The notes under the pieces: generated by a model
Database searches by the model: none
Seen by the model: the letters and a program-made list of their open reading frames with translations, nothing else
Told to the model about the DNA's origin: nothing
Part shown: positions 45,901 to 53,193 of the stretch, piece after piece
Position numbering within the stretch: the stretch's first letter is position 1
Layout of the letters: each line of letters starts with the position of its first letter
Made by a program: the position numbers and the translations under genes
NCBI GenBank assembly: GCA_019136135.1
Contig: JAGVUR010000056.1
Location: 1-58,913, forward strand
Reading direction: 5' to 3'
DNA: 58,913 nt
From: Verrucomicrobiota bacterium
Lineage (GTDB): Bacteria; Verrucomicrobiota; Lentisphaeria; Oligosphaerales; Oligosphaeraceae

Positions 45901-46933
45901 TGCGGACAAGACGATCATCGACGGAGGCGGGGAAGAATGTTGCGCAACCCTGGCGGATGACACTCCAGAATACAATACCCTCCTGGATGGATTCACCATG
46001 CAAAATGGCATTGCGGCACAGGGCGGCGGAGCATATGGCGGCAACCTGACCAACTGTATTCTGAGGGAAAACACGGCAGAATATGGCGGTGGAGCACACA
46101 GCTGCGTCCTGACCAACTGCACATTAGACGGAAACACGGCGAAATACGGCGGTGGAGCATACGGCAGCTTCCTGACCAACTGTACCGTGAGCGCGAATTC
46201 GGCCTCCCACGGCGGCGGCGGAGTTTTATTTTGCTTTCTTTACAATGGCATTGTCTGGGGCAATTTAGCTCCCATAGATGCAAATTATGCTGCTTCGTCA
46301 TTCAGGTACTCCTGCACTGATCCCCTACCAAACGGCGAGGGTAACATCTGCGAGGATCCAATGTTCGTCGATGGCGAAGCGGGCGATGTCCGCCTGTCTG
46401 TCAAATCCCCCTGCATAGATGCTGGCAACAATGTGTTTGTCATCAGCGATGTTGACCTGGCGGGAAATCCACGCATCCTTTACGGAGTCGTCGATATGGG
46501 TGCGTTCGAATTCACCGCCATGTCCGCTCTCCCTGGAGGCAAATACGACTGGCAAAAAGGATGGAATACACTCTATCTGCCCTTTGACAACCTCGATCCG
46601 GATACGGTGGAAGCACTGGGGGAAATGCCTGTTTTCAAGCTGGACGGAGACGCCTATGTCCACGACAAGCCAGTGTCCCTCCACACGCCGCTGTGGGTCT
46701 TCTGCGCAGACCCCGAATCCGCGCCGCTTCTGCAGGGTGCATTGTCCCCGACCATGCCAGCGGATCCGCTCGATGTCCCGGAAGACCAGTGGACGCTGGT
46801 CGGCGCACAACGCCGGATAGCGGAGCTGCCTGATGGATATGCCGCCTGGGAATGGCGCGATGGAAAGTATGCCGGCGTCCAGTCCCTGCAACCAGACCAC
46901 GTCTATTTCATCTATCGATCAAAGACCCCATAA
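39905..46933 (+). CDS. Giant secreted protein of six beta-helix modules
   Basis: 2342 aa. GAGGAG precedes the ATG at 39905. A hydrophobic N-terminal segment around residues 29-45 probably directs export. Six modules of ~350-420 residues begin near residues 48, 438, 815, 1176, 1522 and 1940, each starting (W/L)(H/Y)VDA-PDD-GDG-W-TAKKTIQAA. Each continues as right-handed beta-helix with repeated GGGA and LTNC turns. All but the last end in an InlB-B-repeat-like domain (ISGRVQGNG, SPDYTWENIQADGVITAVF). Residues ~2207-2342 are a separate tail. Likely a surface adhesin or polysaccharide binder. Confidence 0.82.
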   Translation: MENKWCFRLRRPLSVVMSFSWLIPKQQARKKLAMILMLFLAATIQAANTWHVDASRPDDIGDGRTWETAKKTIQAAIDDAEDDDTILVRDGIYEPIQTGNKAITIRSVNGAQKTIIDGRGVERCATLGDYGSERKTVLEGFTLQNGFAGEGSGACGGILRHCTLINNGAPDLVLGGYHFNFNCEQGGGAYDCTLSHCLVKNNQANYGGGACKSKLINCLLTGNQAREGGGTCDSMMINCTVTENHANYYGGGMVFSYEDGAESSAYNCIIWGNTALWAEVNYDENTQVEYSCTYPLPPEDEENIARAPKFVDPANGDFRLRADSPCLDAGNNEILEEFGEIETDLAGNPRISNDAVDMGAYEGAVDGCVISGRVMGKGVLSPLTAVIAQGGSATFTATATDGAFQHFEINGEIVSESPDYTWNNIQADGVITAVFSFGTWHVDAARPDDSGDGLTWTTALRSIQAAIDKAVAGDLILVKPGVYAPIVTNDKAITIRSVNGAETTIIDGGGRQRCATLSGMYFGRQTVLDGFTLQNGAAVTGGGGLFGGTALNCRITNCIAEGNDDMEREMGGGGASYAALINCTLSRNKAPYGGGAEHCTLDNCILTANQAYSSGGGAYESIVRNCTITNNEARAGGGVDDCAVYNSIVWNNQAKEGPNYTDSEWSDTTLYFSCSKPLPQGEGNINANPRFVDAMHGDFRLRAGSRCVDAGNNDLVTSATDQAGNPRIGNAKVDMGALEGKIEGWVISGRVQGNGTMTPLTAVVEPGGSVTFHATAGIGTFQHFLIDREIVSESPDYTWENIENNGIITAVFTSAIWYVDAAQPDDNGDGLSWDTAKKTIQAALDAANDGDLVLVKAGIYKPIDGYGKGITIRSVDGAKVTIIDGGGTQRCALAATLEGFTLQNGLANNGGGALACVLNQCILSGNTADLFGGGAYESTLNNCILTDNTAARGGGGGAASSTLTNCLLTRNTATWDAAGALECTLRNCTVTGNSTEWSAGGVSSCTLRNCIVWDNVGWPNNYHQGDSDFMYSCSDPKPAGEGNIGDDPEFVDVANGAYHLGLGSKCIDAGNNNLDYVLSDTDLAGGPRVRNGIVDMGAYERNTDTFIVLGQVQGRGKISPQIASLSFGDSITFTVEETSVGFLYFLVDGEIVSEEPTYTWDKQEDGVIIAVFEPAVLYVDADRPDDNGDGLSWETAKKNLQTTVASAHNGETILVKAGRYEPINTGGKPIIIIGVDGANATIIDGGGTQCCAILGEEWFEEGTLLEGFTLQNGLARNGGGVFGGRLNQCIISDNTANYYGGGAYHCQLYNCLLIGNHAQFGSGGGAYQCRLYNCTLFDNAATWTGGGIEQCEATNCIVWNNTAKQSANHYDSQLWYSCTAPLPDNDENFNISENPCFVDAANGDFRLRADSPCINTGDLNQESGDWDLAGNPRLDGPAIDMGAYEGSVAGFVISGRVQGNGALWPMTSVALPGSSLHFEAIETGSAFLHFLIDGEIVSQSPNYTWENVQADGVITAVFATATWYVDATRADDNGDGRTWETAKKTIQAAVDIAGKDDLILVNPGIYGPIDASTHPLVIRSVQGAEATVIDAVGKTSCAKLGKALGKTCTVLDGFTLSHGRWGQGGGAYAGILNNCTLTDNLAYHGGGAAYCTLNNCTLTKNSAGQGGGAYISTLTNCTVTENTADMNAGGADYCILNNCTLTDNTAVESGGGSYDSTLNNCLLAGNSARIGGGAWTSTLTNCTVTENSASLKTGGVHSCTLYNSIVWGNTAEEDENHADSTFYYSCTDPMTEGEGNISEDPMFINAAVGDYRLPANSPCFNTGNNAFVIGETDLAGNPRILAEHVDMGALETVGFIITGRIQGKGEMFPQGDFIHVLDPQEDIAFGIFVADGASVTFEAVEIDRGFSHFMVDDAVVSELPTYTWENIQADGVITAVFEPKTWYVDADQDGDGSSWESALASIQAAIEGAADDDTILVNDGTYGPIWTGNMAITIRSANGADKTIIDGGGEECCATLADDTPEYNTLLDGFTMQNGIAAQGGGAYGGNLTNCILRENTAEYGGGAHSCVLTNCTLDGNTAKYGGGAYGSFLTNCTVSANSASHGGGGVLFCFLYNGIVWGNLAPIDANYAASSFRYSCTDPLPNGEGNICEDPMFVDGEAGDVRLSVKSPCIDAGNNVFVISDVDLAGNPRILYGVVDMGAFEFTAMSALPGGKYDWQKGWNTLYLPFDNLDPDTVEALGEMPVFKLDGDAYVHDKPVSLHTPLWVFCADPESAPLLQGALSPTMPADPLDVPEDQWTLVGAQRRIAELPDGYAAWEWRDGKYAGVQSLQPDHVYFIYRSKTP

Positions 46934-46947
46934 CACAATTTGCTTCT

Positions 46948-46975
46948 GAATGATGAATGATGAATGATGAATGAT
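46948..46975. repeat. GAATGAT short tandem repeat
   Basis: Four tandem copies of a 7-bp unit GAATGAT directly after the giant gene, immediately before the GTCAGACCC minisatellite. Confidence 0.8.
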
Positions 46976-46977
46976 TT

Positions 46978-47137
46978 GTCAGACCCGTTAAACCCATCAG
47001 ACCCTGTCAGACCCGTCAGACCCGTCAGACCCGTCAGACCCTGTCAGACCCTGTCAGACCCTGTCAGACCCTGTCAGACTCTGTCAGACCCGTCAGACCC
47101 GTCAGACCCTGTCAGACCCTGTCAGACCTGTCCGACC
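46978..47137. repeat. GTCAGACCC minisatellite
   Basis: About 16 alternating 9-bp (GTCAGACCC) and 10-bp (GTCAGACCCT) units with a few variants. The last unit turns into CCTGTCCGACCAGGGATG, linking it to the CTGTCCGAC arrays at 6049 and 13689. It is non-coding; the next good start is at 47323. Confidence 0.9.
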
Positions 47138-47322
47138 AGGGATGCACTATAAAATCACTATTGCATGGAACAGCAGGCGAAAAAACGCTTTTTCCAGCTG
47201 CGAGCAATGCCTGCTGTAAGCCACAGTTGCAAATCGGGTCTATATTAGTGCACTTCTATCGTCGCCAATCCAGACTCCGCCAATGGCACCCTGCCCCTTT
47301 ACCAGACAAAAAGTTTCCCAAC

Positions 47323-49827
47323 ATGAGATCACACCAACCGGTTCTTGTCATCGCAGCCTTGTCGCTTAGCGTCGCTTGCGCATTGGCGCAAGCTGAGAAA
47401 CCCCTTGTGCGTTTTGCTATGCTTTCCGATTTGCGGTATGCGGATCAGGACAGCAAGTCCGGCTATAATTATCAACAAGCCAAGGAACTGTATCGGAAGA
47501 CACTGGCGCGACTCAATCAGGAGCCCGACCTGGCATTTGTCATGGTCCTTGGTAACCTCACCGATGGCGGCAAAGCCGACGACATGAAACAGATGCTCGC
47601 AATCGCCGCCGATAGCCGAGTGCCCGTGAAGTATCTGGCAGGCGATCACGACCTAAAAAGCCATAGCGAAGAGCAGCTCAAGGCCTTGTTCGCTGTCGAT
47701 GATCTCTTCTATGATTTTGCCATTGGCGGCGTGCGCTTTATCGTCATCAACAGCCATGACATCAGTCTCGTTGCCGATGAGGCCAGCGGTCGTCGGCAAG
47801 CAGCCCGCGACTTCCTCGCCGCCCATCGAGGCGTGTCGTTCAACGACCATGACGGCATGCTTTCGGCCGAGCGCAAACAATGGCTGAGGGACAAATTGGC
47901 GGCGGCGAATGCGGCCAGCGAAGACGTCGTTATCTTTTCCCACACGCCAGTGTGGTACTTGGCCAGCAGCAGCCGCGATCTGATGTGGGATCACATGGAG
48001 ATGCTGACTTTGCTGGATGGCTGCCCGCGGTTGCGGGGATTTTTCGCCGGACACAATCACCGCAACGGTCTGTCGCCACGACGGCACGTGCTGCATAAGA
48101 CTATCAAGGCGCTGGTCACTGCCAATGAACCCACGACCTGCATCGTCAGCATGTACCGTGACCGTCTGGAAATTCGCGGCATCGGTGAGGAAAGCGACTA
48201 CACCCACGCTTTCGATTTCAAGCCGGTACTTGTACGCGGCCGCGCCGTACCGGGCGCCTATGTCATGGCCAACACAGGTGAAATCACCAAGGCCGGCGAC
48301 GACGGCAGCTTCAACCTGACACTGACACTGCCCGGCGTATATTGCCTCAAAGCCGTCGCCGATGGCATGGCCGATGCCTACCTGCCCATGTTGCAACTTC
48401 CTGTTGACGAAGAACTTCAATTCGTGATGACGCCGGAACCCGGCCGACGCGTCGTACACGGCGTCCTCGATTCACCTGCACAATTGACCATTACGGACGA
48501 TGGCGAACCCGTGCGCAGCTTCGACCTGGCCGGCAATCCCTACGGCGGACTAACGCCTCCCAAACCCGACATGTGGCACCAGAAAAATCGCCATTACTGG
48601 ACCATGGGCGAATATGCGTTTTCGGCCCGGGGCGAAGTTAAGATAACGCGCATGCACGACCATCCGTCATTGCGCGAACGCGGCTGGTACAAAGGCGATT
48701 TCCATGCGCACATCATCCATGGCGAGAATATCTACAAGGGCAACGTCCAGCACCTCGCGGCGATCTGCCAAGCCGAAAGCTACGACTGGTTCTACCTGGC
48801 CGGCAATTTCGCCAATGACCGCGTCATCGCCGACTACCATGGCATCGCCGATGCACTTTCCCACGAACGCTTCCTGCTGCGCCTCAACATGGAGTACCCA
48901 AAGACGATTTACGGCCATGTGGGAAGTGTCGGCGTCCTGCCGCTGACCATGCCTCATGACCCTGAAAAACGCAGCAACTTCGAGCAGGCCCGCGAATACA
49001 TCCACCGTGCCGGCGGCGTAGCCATACCTGTCCATCCGCTTTATACCGGTGTGCTGCGCAAGGACAAGGCAAGCGGTCGGGAACTGTCCTGGATGAGTGG
49101 ACGTGACAACGCACTGTGGCTGCTTTGCGAACCCGACATGATGCCGTGCCTGGATCTCTTCTACATGAGCGGCGACACAAGCCGTTCGGAAAAATACTGG
49201 TATTCGCTGTTGAATCGTGGCTACCGCATCGCTTGCAGCGCCAGCAGCGACGCGGCCTACGACGTCGGCCGCACCCCGGGCAGCGGTCGTGGAGCCACCT
49301 TCGTCAAGGCCGAAACCCTCAGCGAAGCCGCCATCGTCCGCGCTTTCAAGGAACGCCGAACGATGGTCAGCTGGAACAGCGCCGCGCTGGTCATCGATAT
49401 TGACGGCAAAACCAGTGGCGACATCATCCGCCCTTCAGGCAAGCACAAGCTCATTGTCGATGCCTACAACATCCCCGGTCGCACAAGCCACCTGCGCATC
49501 ATGCGCAACGGCGAGGTCTTTGCAGAAAAGACGTTGCATTTTCCCGAGAACGGACAACTACGTTTGGAATGGCCCCTCTCCGAGCAGGAGAATTGCTGGT
49601 ACCTGGCGATCATGACGCCACCAGGTAAAAATGAAATCGCTTCCGCCGCATCGCCGATTTACTTCCGCAACGACGACTTCGTACCGCCGGAAGTCCTGCC
49701 CTACCCCAAGGAACTCCCCGCCGATCTGCTTGATCGCATCAAATTCATGACTCTCGACGAAATTGTTTCGCCAGAGGTCTTCGACGAAATCGCCGATCGC
49801 CTTCGCGCACTGGCCAAAAAGCCATGA
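47323..49827 (+). CDS. Secreted metallophosphoesterase-PHP domain fusion
   Basis: 834 aa. The signal peptide MRSHQPVLVIAALSLSVACALA begins at the ATG at 47323; upstream reading frame to 47161 is not protein-like. Residues ~30-270 are a calcineurin-like phosphoesterase with GDHD, FSHTP and GHNHRNG, but the first two metal motifs read SDLRY and GNLTD instead of D-x-H and GDLTD. Middle beta-domains follow. Residues ~455-640 form a PHP domain (GDFHAHIIHG, IPVHPLYTG). It probably acts on exported phosphoesters; the first domain may be inactive. Confidence 0.78.
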   Translation: MRSHQPVLVIAALSLSVACALAQAEKPLVRFAMLSDLRYADQDSKSGYNYQQAKELYRKTLARLNQEPDLAFVMVLGNLTDGGKADDMKQMLAIAADSRVPVKYLAGDHDLKSHSEEQLKALFAVDDLFYDFAIGGVRFIVINSHDISLVADEASGRRQAARDFLAAHRGVSFNDHDGMLSAERKQWLRDKLAAANAASEDVVIFSHTPVWYLASSSRDLMWDHMEMLTLLDGCPRLRGFFAGHNHRNGLSPRRHVLHKTIKALVTANEPTTCIVSMYRDRLEIRGIGEESDYTHAFDFKPVLVRGRAVPGAYVMANTGEITKAGDDGSFNLTLTLPGVYCLKAVADGMADAYLPMLQLPVDEELQFVMTPEPGRRVVHGVLDSPAQLTITDDGEPVRSFDLAGNPYGGLTPPKPDMWHQKNRHYWTMGEYAFSARGEVKITRMHDHPSLRERGWYKGDFHAHIIHGENIYKGNVQHLAAICQAESYDWFYLAGNFANDRVIADYHGIADALSHERFLLRLNMEYPKTIYGHVGSVGVLPLTMPHDPEKRSNFEQAREYIHRAGGVAIPVHPLYTGVLRKDKASGRELSWMSGRDNALWLLCEPDMMPCLDLFYMSGDTSRSEKYWYSLLNRGYRIACSASSDAAYDVGRTPGSGRGATFVKAETLSEAAIVRAFKERRTMVSWNSAALVIDIDGKTSGDIIRPSGKHKLIVDAYNIPGRTSHLRIMRNGEVFAEKTLHFPENGQLRLEWPLSEQENCWYLAIMTPPGKNEIASAASPIYFRNDDFVPPEVLPYPKELPADLLDRIKFMTLDEIVSPEVFDEIADRLRALAKKP

Positions 49828-49961
49828 GCGCACAGCGCTGGCTGGCGACAAGCCATGCCCAGCTAACAATGACTTTTGACTTTCTTATACACAGATAGTC
49901 ATAACAATCCATCAGGCATCGAAATAGGAGATTACCGCCAGGAAAAGTGATCAAGTTAAAA

Positions 49962-50435
49962 CTAATACTCAATTCGGTTTTGTTTTGTGTCCCAAATTTT
50001 GAATGGCACATCGCCTTGTTCGGGCAAAAGAGGTATGAATTGAACTTGTCGGTTTTCGATTGGCAAAGCCACTTCATGATAGATCCATCCGTCATTGAAA
50101 CCAAAATGTGAAGCGGTGTGTTGTGTTGCCGAATAATACACACGTTTTATGCGTGCCCAATAGATTGCTCCAAAGCACATTGGGCAAGGCTCGCATGAAG
50201 CATAAAGGTCGCAATCGGTTAGCAAAAAAGTGTTCAAGTTTTTGCATGCATCTCTAATCGCCACAACTTCGGCGTGCGCCGTGGGATCCTTGGTGGAGGT
50301 TACTTTGTTTTGCCCACGCCCCACGATTTTTCCATCTTTCACAACAATTGCTCCAAACGGACCACCATAGCTCTTCAAAACACTCTCCGAGGCAAGCTCT
50401 ATGGCCTGGTTCATAAATTCTTCTTTGTTTTCCAT
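49962..50435 (-). CDS. Nucleoside/guanine deaminase (CDA family)
   Basis: 157 aa zinc-dependent deaminase. It contains HAEVVAIRDA and SCEPCPMCFGAIYWARIKRV, the zinc-binding signature. The C-terminal ATQHTASHFGFNDGWIYHEV resembles bacterial guanine deaminases more than the tRNA adenosine deaminase TadA. It likely serves purine salvage. The start lacks a strong ribosome-binding site. It stands alone between the PHP gene and a MITE-like element. Confidence 0.87.
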   Translation of the reverse strand: MENKEEFMNQAIELASESVLKSYGGPFGAIVVKDGKIVGRGQNKVTSTKDPTAHAEVVAIRDACKNLNTFLLTDCDLYASCEPCPMCFGAIYWARIKRVYYSATQHTASHFGFNDGWIYHEVALPIENRQVQFIPLLPEQGDVPFKIWDTKQNRIEY

Positions 50436-50548
50436 GTTTGTTATGGCGAAGTCTGATAAAAATCCAAATTATCCAAAAAAGGTCGAAAATAGTTGATAGC
50501 CTTGAGGTTGTAAAAGCCTAACTTTATGTTGGGTTCTAAAGAAATCAA

Positions 50549-50711
50549 CTTAGGAGTCGTTCAAAAATTAAGGCAACAGTTCCGGAATTGCTTTGAGCTG
50601 TTTTTCCCCTGTCATGGCAAAGAGCGTATGCGCATACGCGACTGACAGGACGGGGGAAAGGCGACCAAAAGAAACCGGAAATGGTAACTTAATTTTTTAA
50701 ACGGCTCCTTA
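50549..50711. mobile_element. ~160-bp MITE-like element with terminal inverted repeats
   Basis: The ends are TAGGAGTCGTTCAAAAATTA and, inverted, AGGAGCCGTTTAAAAAATTA, about 21-23 bp with few mismatches. Internally the CCCCTGTCA/TGACAGG parts and a central GTATGCGCATAC palindrome can fold into a long hairpin. Related pieces lie at 33341-33420, 38183-38205 and in the permease 3' end at about 1447-1461. No coding capacity; it would depend on a transposase elsewhere. Confidence 0.65.
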
Positions 50712-50847
50712 GCAAATTGAAAAAACCAAATGCACTACCTGAAATGCTATCAAATGCATTTGATATGCTGAAAGTCATGCCGGGAATTGACAATTCCGTT
50801 CCTAAAGTCGACCTTGGGGATTTTGCCGTCAAAATCCCCGCCTCTTA

Positions 50848-51243
50848 TCACTCCGCGCCATGAGCCTTTAGAATATCAAGCATCCTGGTCAGTTGCGGAG
50901 ACGTTTTGCCATCATGGTCAAGCTTGAACATCTCTTGTTCGAGTTTGGCCTCCTTCAACAAACTAATGAACTCCTCCGAATGCGAGCGAACGTTTGGATC
51001 TGCGCCAGCCCAGAGAAATTCCTGCAGCAGATCGACCTCGTGACGTCTGATCAATGCGGAAAGCACGCAATTCCCGTCCATATCGACGGCATTGATGTTT
51101 GCCCCGGCTACAAGTAAAAACCGAACAACCTCGCCGAAAACATCAGCAGAAATATCCTTGCGACATGCGAACTGGGTCGCCACGATTGTCATAACGGTGC
51201 TGTTGCGTTCCGTGATTCTCCCTATGATCGTGGAGTAGTACAC
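50848..51243 (-). pseudogene. 5'-truncated ankyrin-repeat gene fragment
   Basis: 131 codons with two readable ankyrin repeats (VVRFLLVAGANINAVDMDGN and VDLLQEFLWAGADPNVRSH). An in-frame TGA stands directly before the GTG at 51243, and the N-terminal part (NSTVMTIVATQFACRKD) looks like the tail of a degraded earlier repeat. The break lies close to the putative edge of the transposase-bearing element, so an insertion probably removed the start. A short intact ankyrin protein is the alternative. Confidence 0.55.
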
Positions 51244-51506
51244 TCAGAATCCGTCAACTTTTTCCGCAATCTCCTGTTCGGTCTAATAAAAGCACATATT
51301 CTTCTCCCTATATGTCGCGGAGAATGATGCCGTGCTTGGGATGAATACGGAAAAAGTTGAAACCTATGCAATATGCCCCATTCGGGGAATTCAACCCCGT
51401 CCTCTACTCTCGGCGGGGAAGTGCCGTCAAACCGCGAATATGCTGGCTGAATGGGCATCCCGCCTTGCGGGCGTTTTTCACGTCCTTGGGACTATGGCAA
51501 AAGTCC
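51244..51506. other. Intergenic flank of the transposase
   Basis: No gene is supported here. A CCCGC-CTT-GCGGG stem followed by CGTTTTTC at 51463-51481 is a weak plus-strand terminator. ATATGCCCCA at 51371 recurs at 52713, in the same orientation, but I could not define element ends. Confidence 0.4.
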
Positions 51507-52622
51507 CTATGCCGCCTTTTTCCTCACGCGGCGGTATGACTTGAGGAATCCGCCGAGGCGCGTGAACGTCACGACCTCGCCGTCCTCGTCCTGCGGCCAC
51601 GGTTTTATCATCGCGCCGCCAAGGCCTGAATGCGGCCTCTCGTGATTGTAATATTCAAGATACTCGTCTATGACGTAGCGGAGCTGCCCGACGCTCGTCA
51701 GTATGAAATGGTTGAGGCACTCGTTCTTTATGGTCTTTATGAACGACTCCATATAGCCGTTCAGCTCGGGCGACCTCGGCGGCAGCCTCTTTATCCTGCA
51801 TCCCGCCCCTTCGATGAACTGGTCGAAACGCCCCTTGAAGAGCGGGTCGTTGTCGTGTATGAGGTACTTCATCTTATTCAGCCTCCCGTCGAAGGCGTCG
51901 GTCTCGTTCCGGGCTATCTGCGCCATCCAGTCGCCGTTTGGCTCGGCGCTGACTCCCCCGCACCAGACCTCGCGTGTGGTGATGTCCTCGAACATGAGGA
52001 CATGCACCCTCTGGAGGCCTTCGGGCGTCAATATCTCATGTGTCAGGAAGTCCGTCGCCGCCAGCACGTCCTTGTGGGCGTCGAAGAATCCCTGCCAGTC
52101 GTGCGTCCTCGTCCAGTCCGTCGGGTAGATGCCGTGCTCCGTCATGATGCGACGCACAGTGCGGATGCTGACCTTGTGGCCGAGGTACAGGAGGTAGTCG
52201 GAGATGCGGTCGTACCCCCAGGAGGTGTTCTCGCGGGCGATTTTCAGGATGAGGTCCACGACCTCCTGCGGCGTCCTCGGACGCCCCGTCTTCCTGGCGT
52301 TGTTCGCCGAGCCGTCGTACTTGTCGGCGATGAGTCGGCGATACCAGTCCATCAGCGTGTCGGGCATCCACGTGTCCTCGACCATCTCAAGCAGGTGCGC
52401 GTTCAGGATGCGGGCGCGGGATGCGAGCCTGCGCCTGTCCTTGTCGTCCAGCGCGATTTCCTTCTTTCCCGTGGCCTCCTGGAGTTTCTCGGTCACGATG
52501 TGGAGCTTCTCGAGGAGGTAGTCGATCGCCCCCTGCATGTTGGTGATGCTCTCCCTGGACGGGTCGTCGCGGAGACGCCCCATGAAGGCGCTGATTTCGC
52601 CGTAGAGTTCTTTCTGCTGCAT
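51507..52622 (-). CDS. DDE-type integrase-core transposase
   Basis: 371 aa. The N-terminal part carries helix-turn-helix segments (SWGYDRISDYLLYLGHKVSIRTVRRIM). The rve integrase core has Asp in LAATDFLTH, Asp in LIHDNDPLFKG and Glu in GYMESFIKTIKNEC, followed by YYNHERPHSGLGG. This is an IS3/IS481-like DDE transposase. The start has no clear ribosome-binding site. The reading frame is intact, so the element may be active or recently so. The sequence is GC-rich compared with the genes to its left. Confidence 0.85.
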   Translation of the reverse strand: MQQKELYGEISAFMGRLRDDPSRESITNMQGAIDYLLEKLHIVTEKLQEATGKKEIALDDKDRRRLASRARILNAHLLEMVEDTWMPDTLMDWYRRLIADKYDGSANNARKTGRPRTPQEVVDLILKIARENTSWGYDRISDYLLYLGHKVSIRTVRRIMTEHGIYPTDWTRTHDWQGFFDAHKDVLAATDFLTHEILTPEGLQRVHVLMFEDITTREVWCGGVSAEPNGDWMAQIARNETDAFDGRLNKMKYLIHDNDPLFKGRFDQFIEGAGCRIKRLPPRSPELNGYMESFIKTIKNECLNHFILTSVGQLRYVIDEYLEYYNHERPHSGLGGAMIKPWPQDEDGEVVTFTRLGGFLKSYRRVRKKAA

Positions 52623-52755
52623 ATATGTGAAGCCATGATGGCGTTGCGGTTTGAGGTTGGTGTGATGCCCGATTGTTCACGCATAATGTAATGCCCCAAA
52701 GCCTCCATTGCCATTCATATGCCCCAAATGCATCCCTCCAAGTAGTTTTAAGGCA

Positions 52756-52790
52756 ATAAAAAACGCCACCGGCAAGTTTGACTTGCCGAT
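52756..52790 (-). terminator. Intrinsic terminator of the recombinase cassette
   Basis: On the minus strand CGCCATCGGCAAG pairs with CTTGCCGGTGGCG (one wobble), followed by TTTTTTATTG. It lies just after the ParB-like HTH gene and separates the cassette from the transposase. Confidence 0.85.
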
Positions 52791-52809
52791 GGCGCGTGTC
52801 CTTGTCCTC

Positions 52810-53193
52810 TTATCCCTTTGGCTGGAGGAGAGCCTCCTGCTCCCGCCAGAGGAGCGGGATGGTCTCGCGGAGGGACGTGCAGCTGAGGGTCTCGGGGTAG
52901 TCTCCCGTGACGATGCGATGCACCATCGCGGGGGAAAGGCGCGTGAGCCGCATCGTCCGCGACACGAGCGACGGGTCGATGCCGAGGGATTTGGCCAGTG
53001 CGGCCCCATTGGCGAACTTCCCGTCGTCAATCGCCCGCTGCCAGGCGTGGGCGCGGGCCAGCTGCAGAAGCAGCGGCGTCTTCGCGCCGTCTTCCTTCGT
53101 CACGATTCTCCTCTGACCGCCATGGCACCGCAGCACCGCGGGGATGTGGATTTTGATGTTTCCGTTCTCGGCGATTTCGACTTCAGATTTCAT
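52810..53193 (-). CDS. ParB-like helix-turn-helix protein of the recombinase cassette
   Basis: 127 aa from the ATG at 53193 (MKSEVEIAENGNIKI). The centre holds an HTH of the ParB/KorB type (FANGAALAKSLGIDPSLVSRTMRLTRLSPAMVHRI). The ending (LLWREQEALLQ) matches small proteins usually encoded directly downstream of large serine recombinases with DUF2924 partners. The start overlaps the recombinase stop by 11 bp. A directionality or regulatory factor is likely. Confidence 0.75.
   Translation of the reverse strand: MKSEVEIAENGNIKIHIPAVLRCHGGQRRIVTKEDGAKTPLLLQLARAHAWQRAIDDGKFANGAALAKSLGIDPSLVSRTMRLTRLSPAMVHRIVTGDYPETLSCTSLRETIPLLWREQEALLQPKG

Noticed and set aside
51630..52691. 353-codon plus-strand frame across the transposase
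   Set aside because: It is antisense to a DDE transposase with intact catalytic motifs, and its amino-acid composition is typical of a GC-rich shadow.
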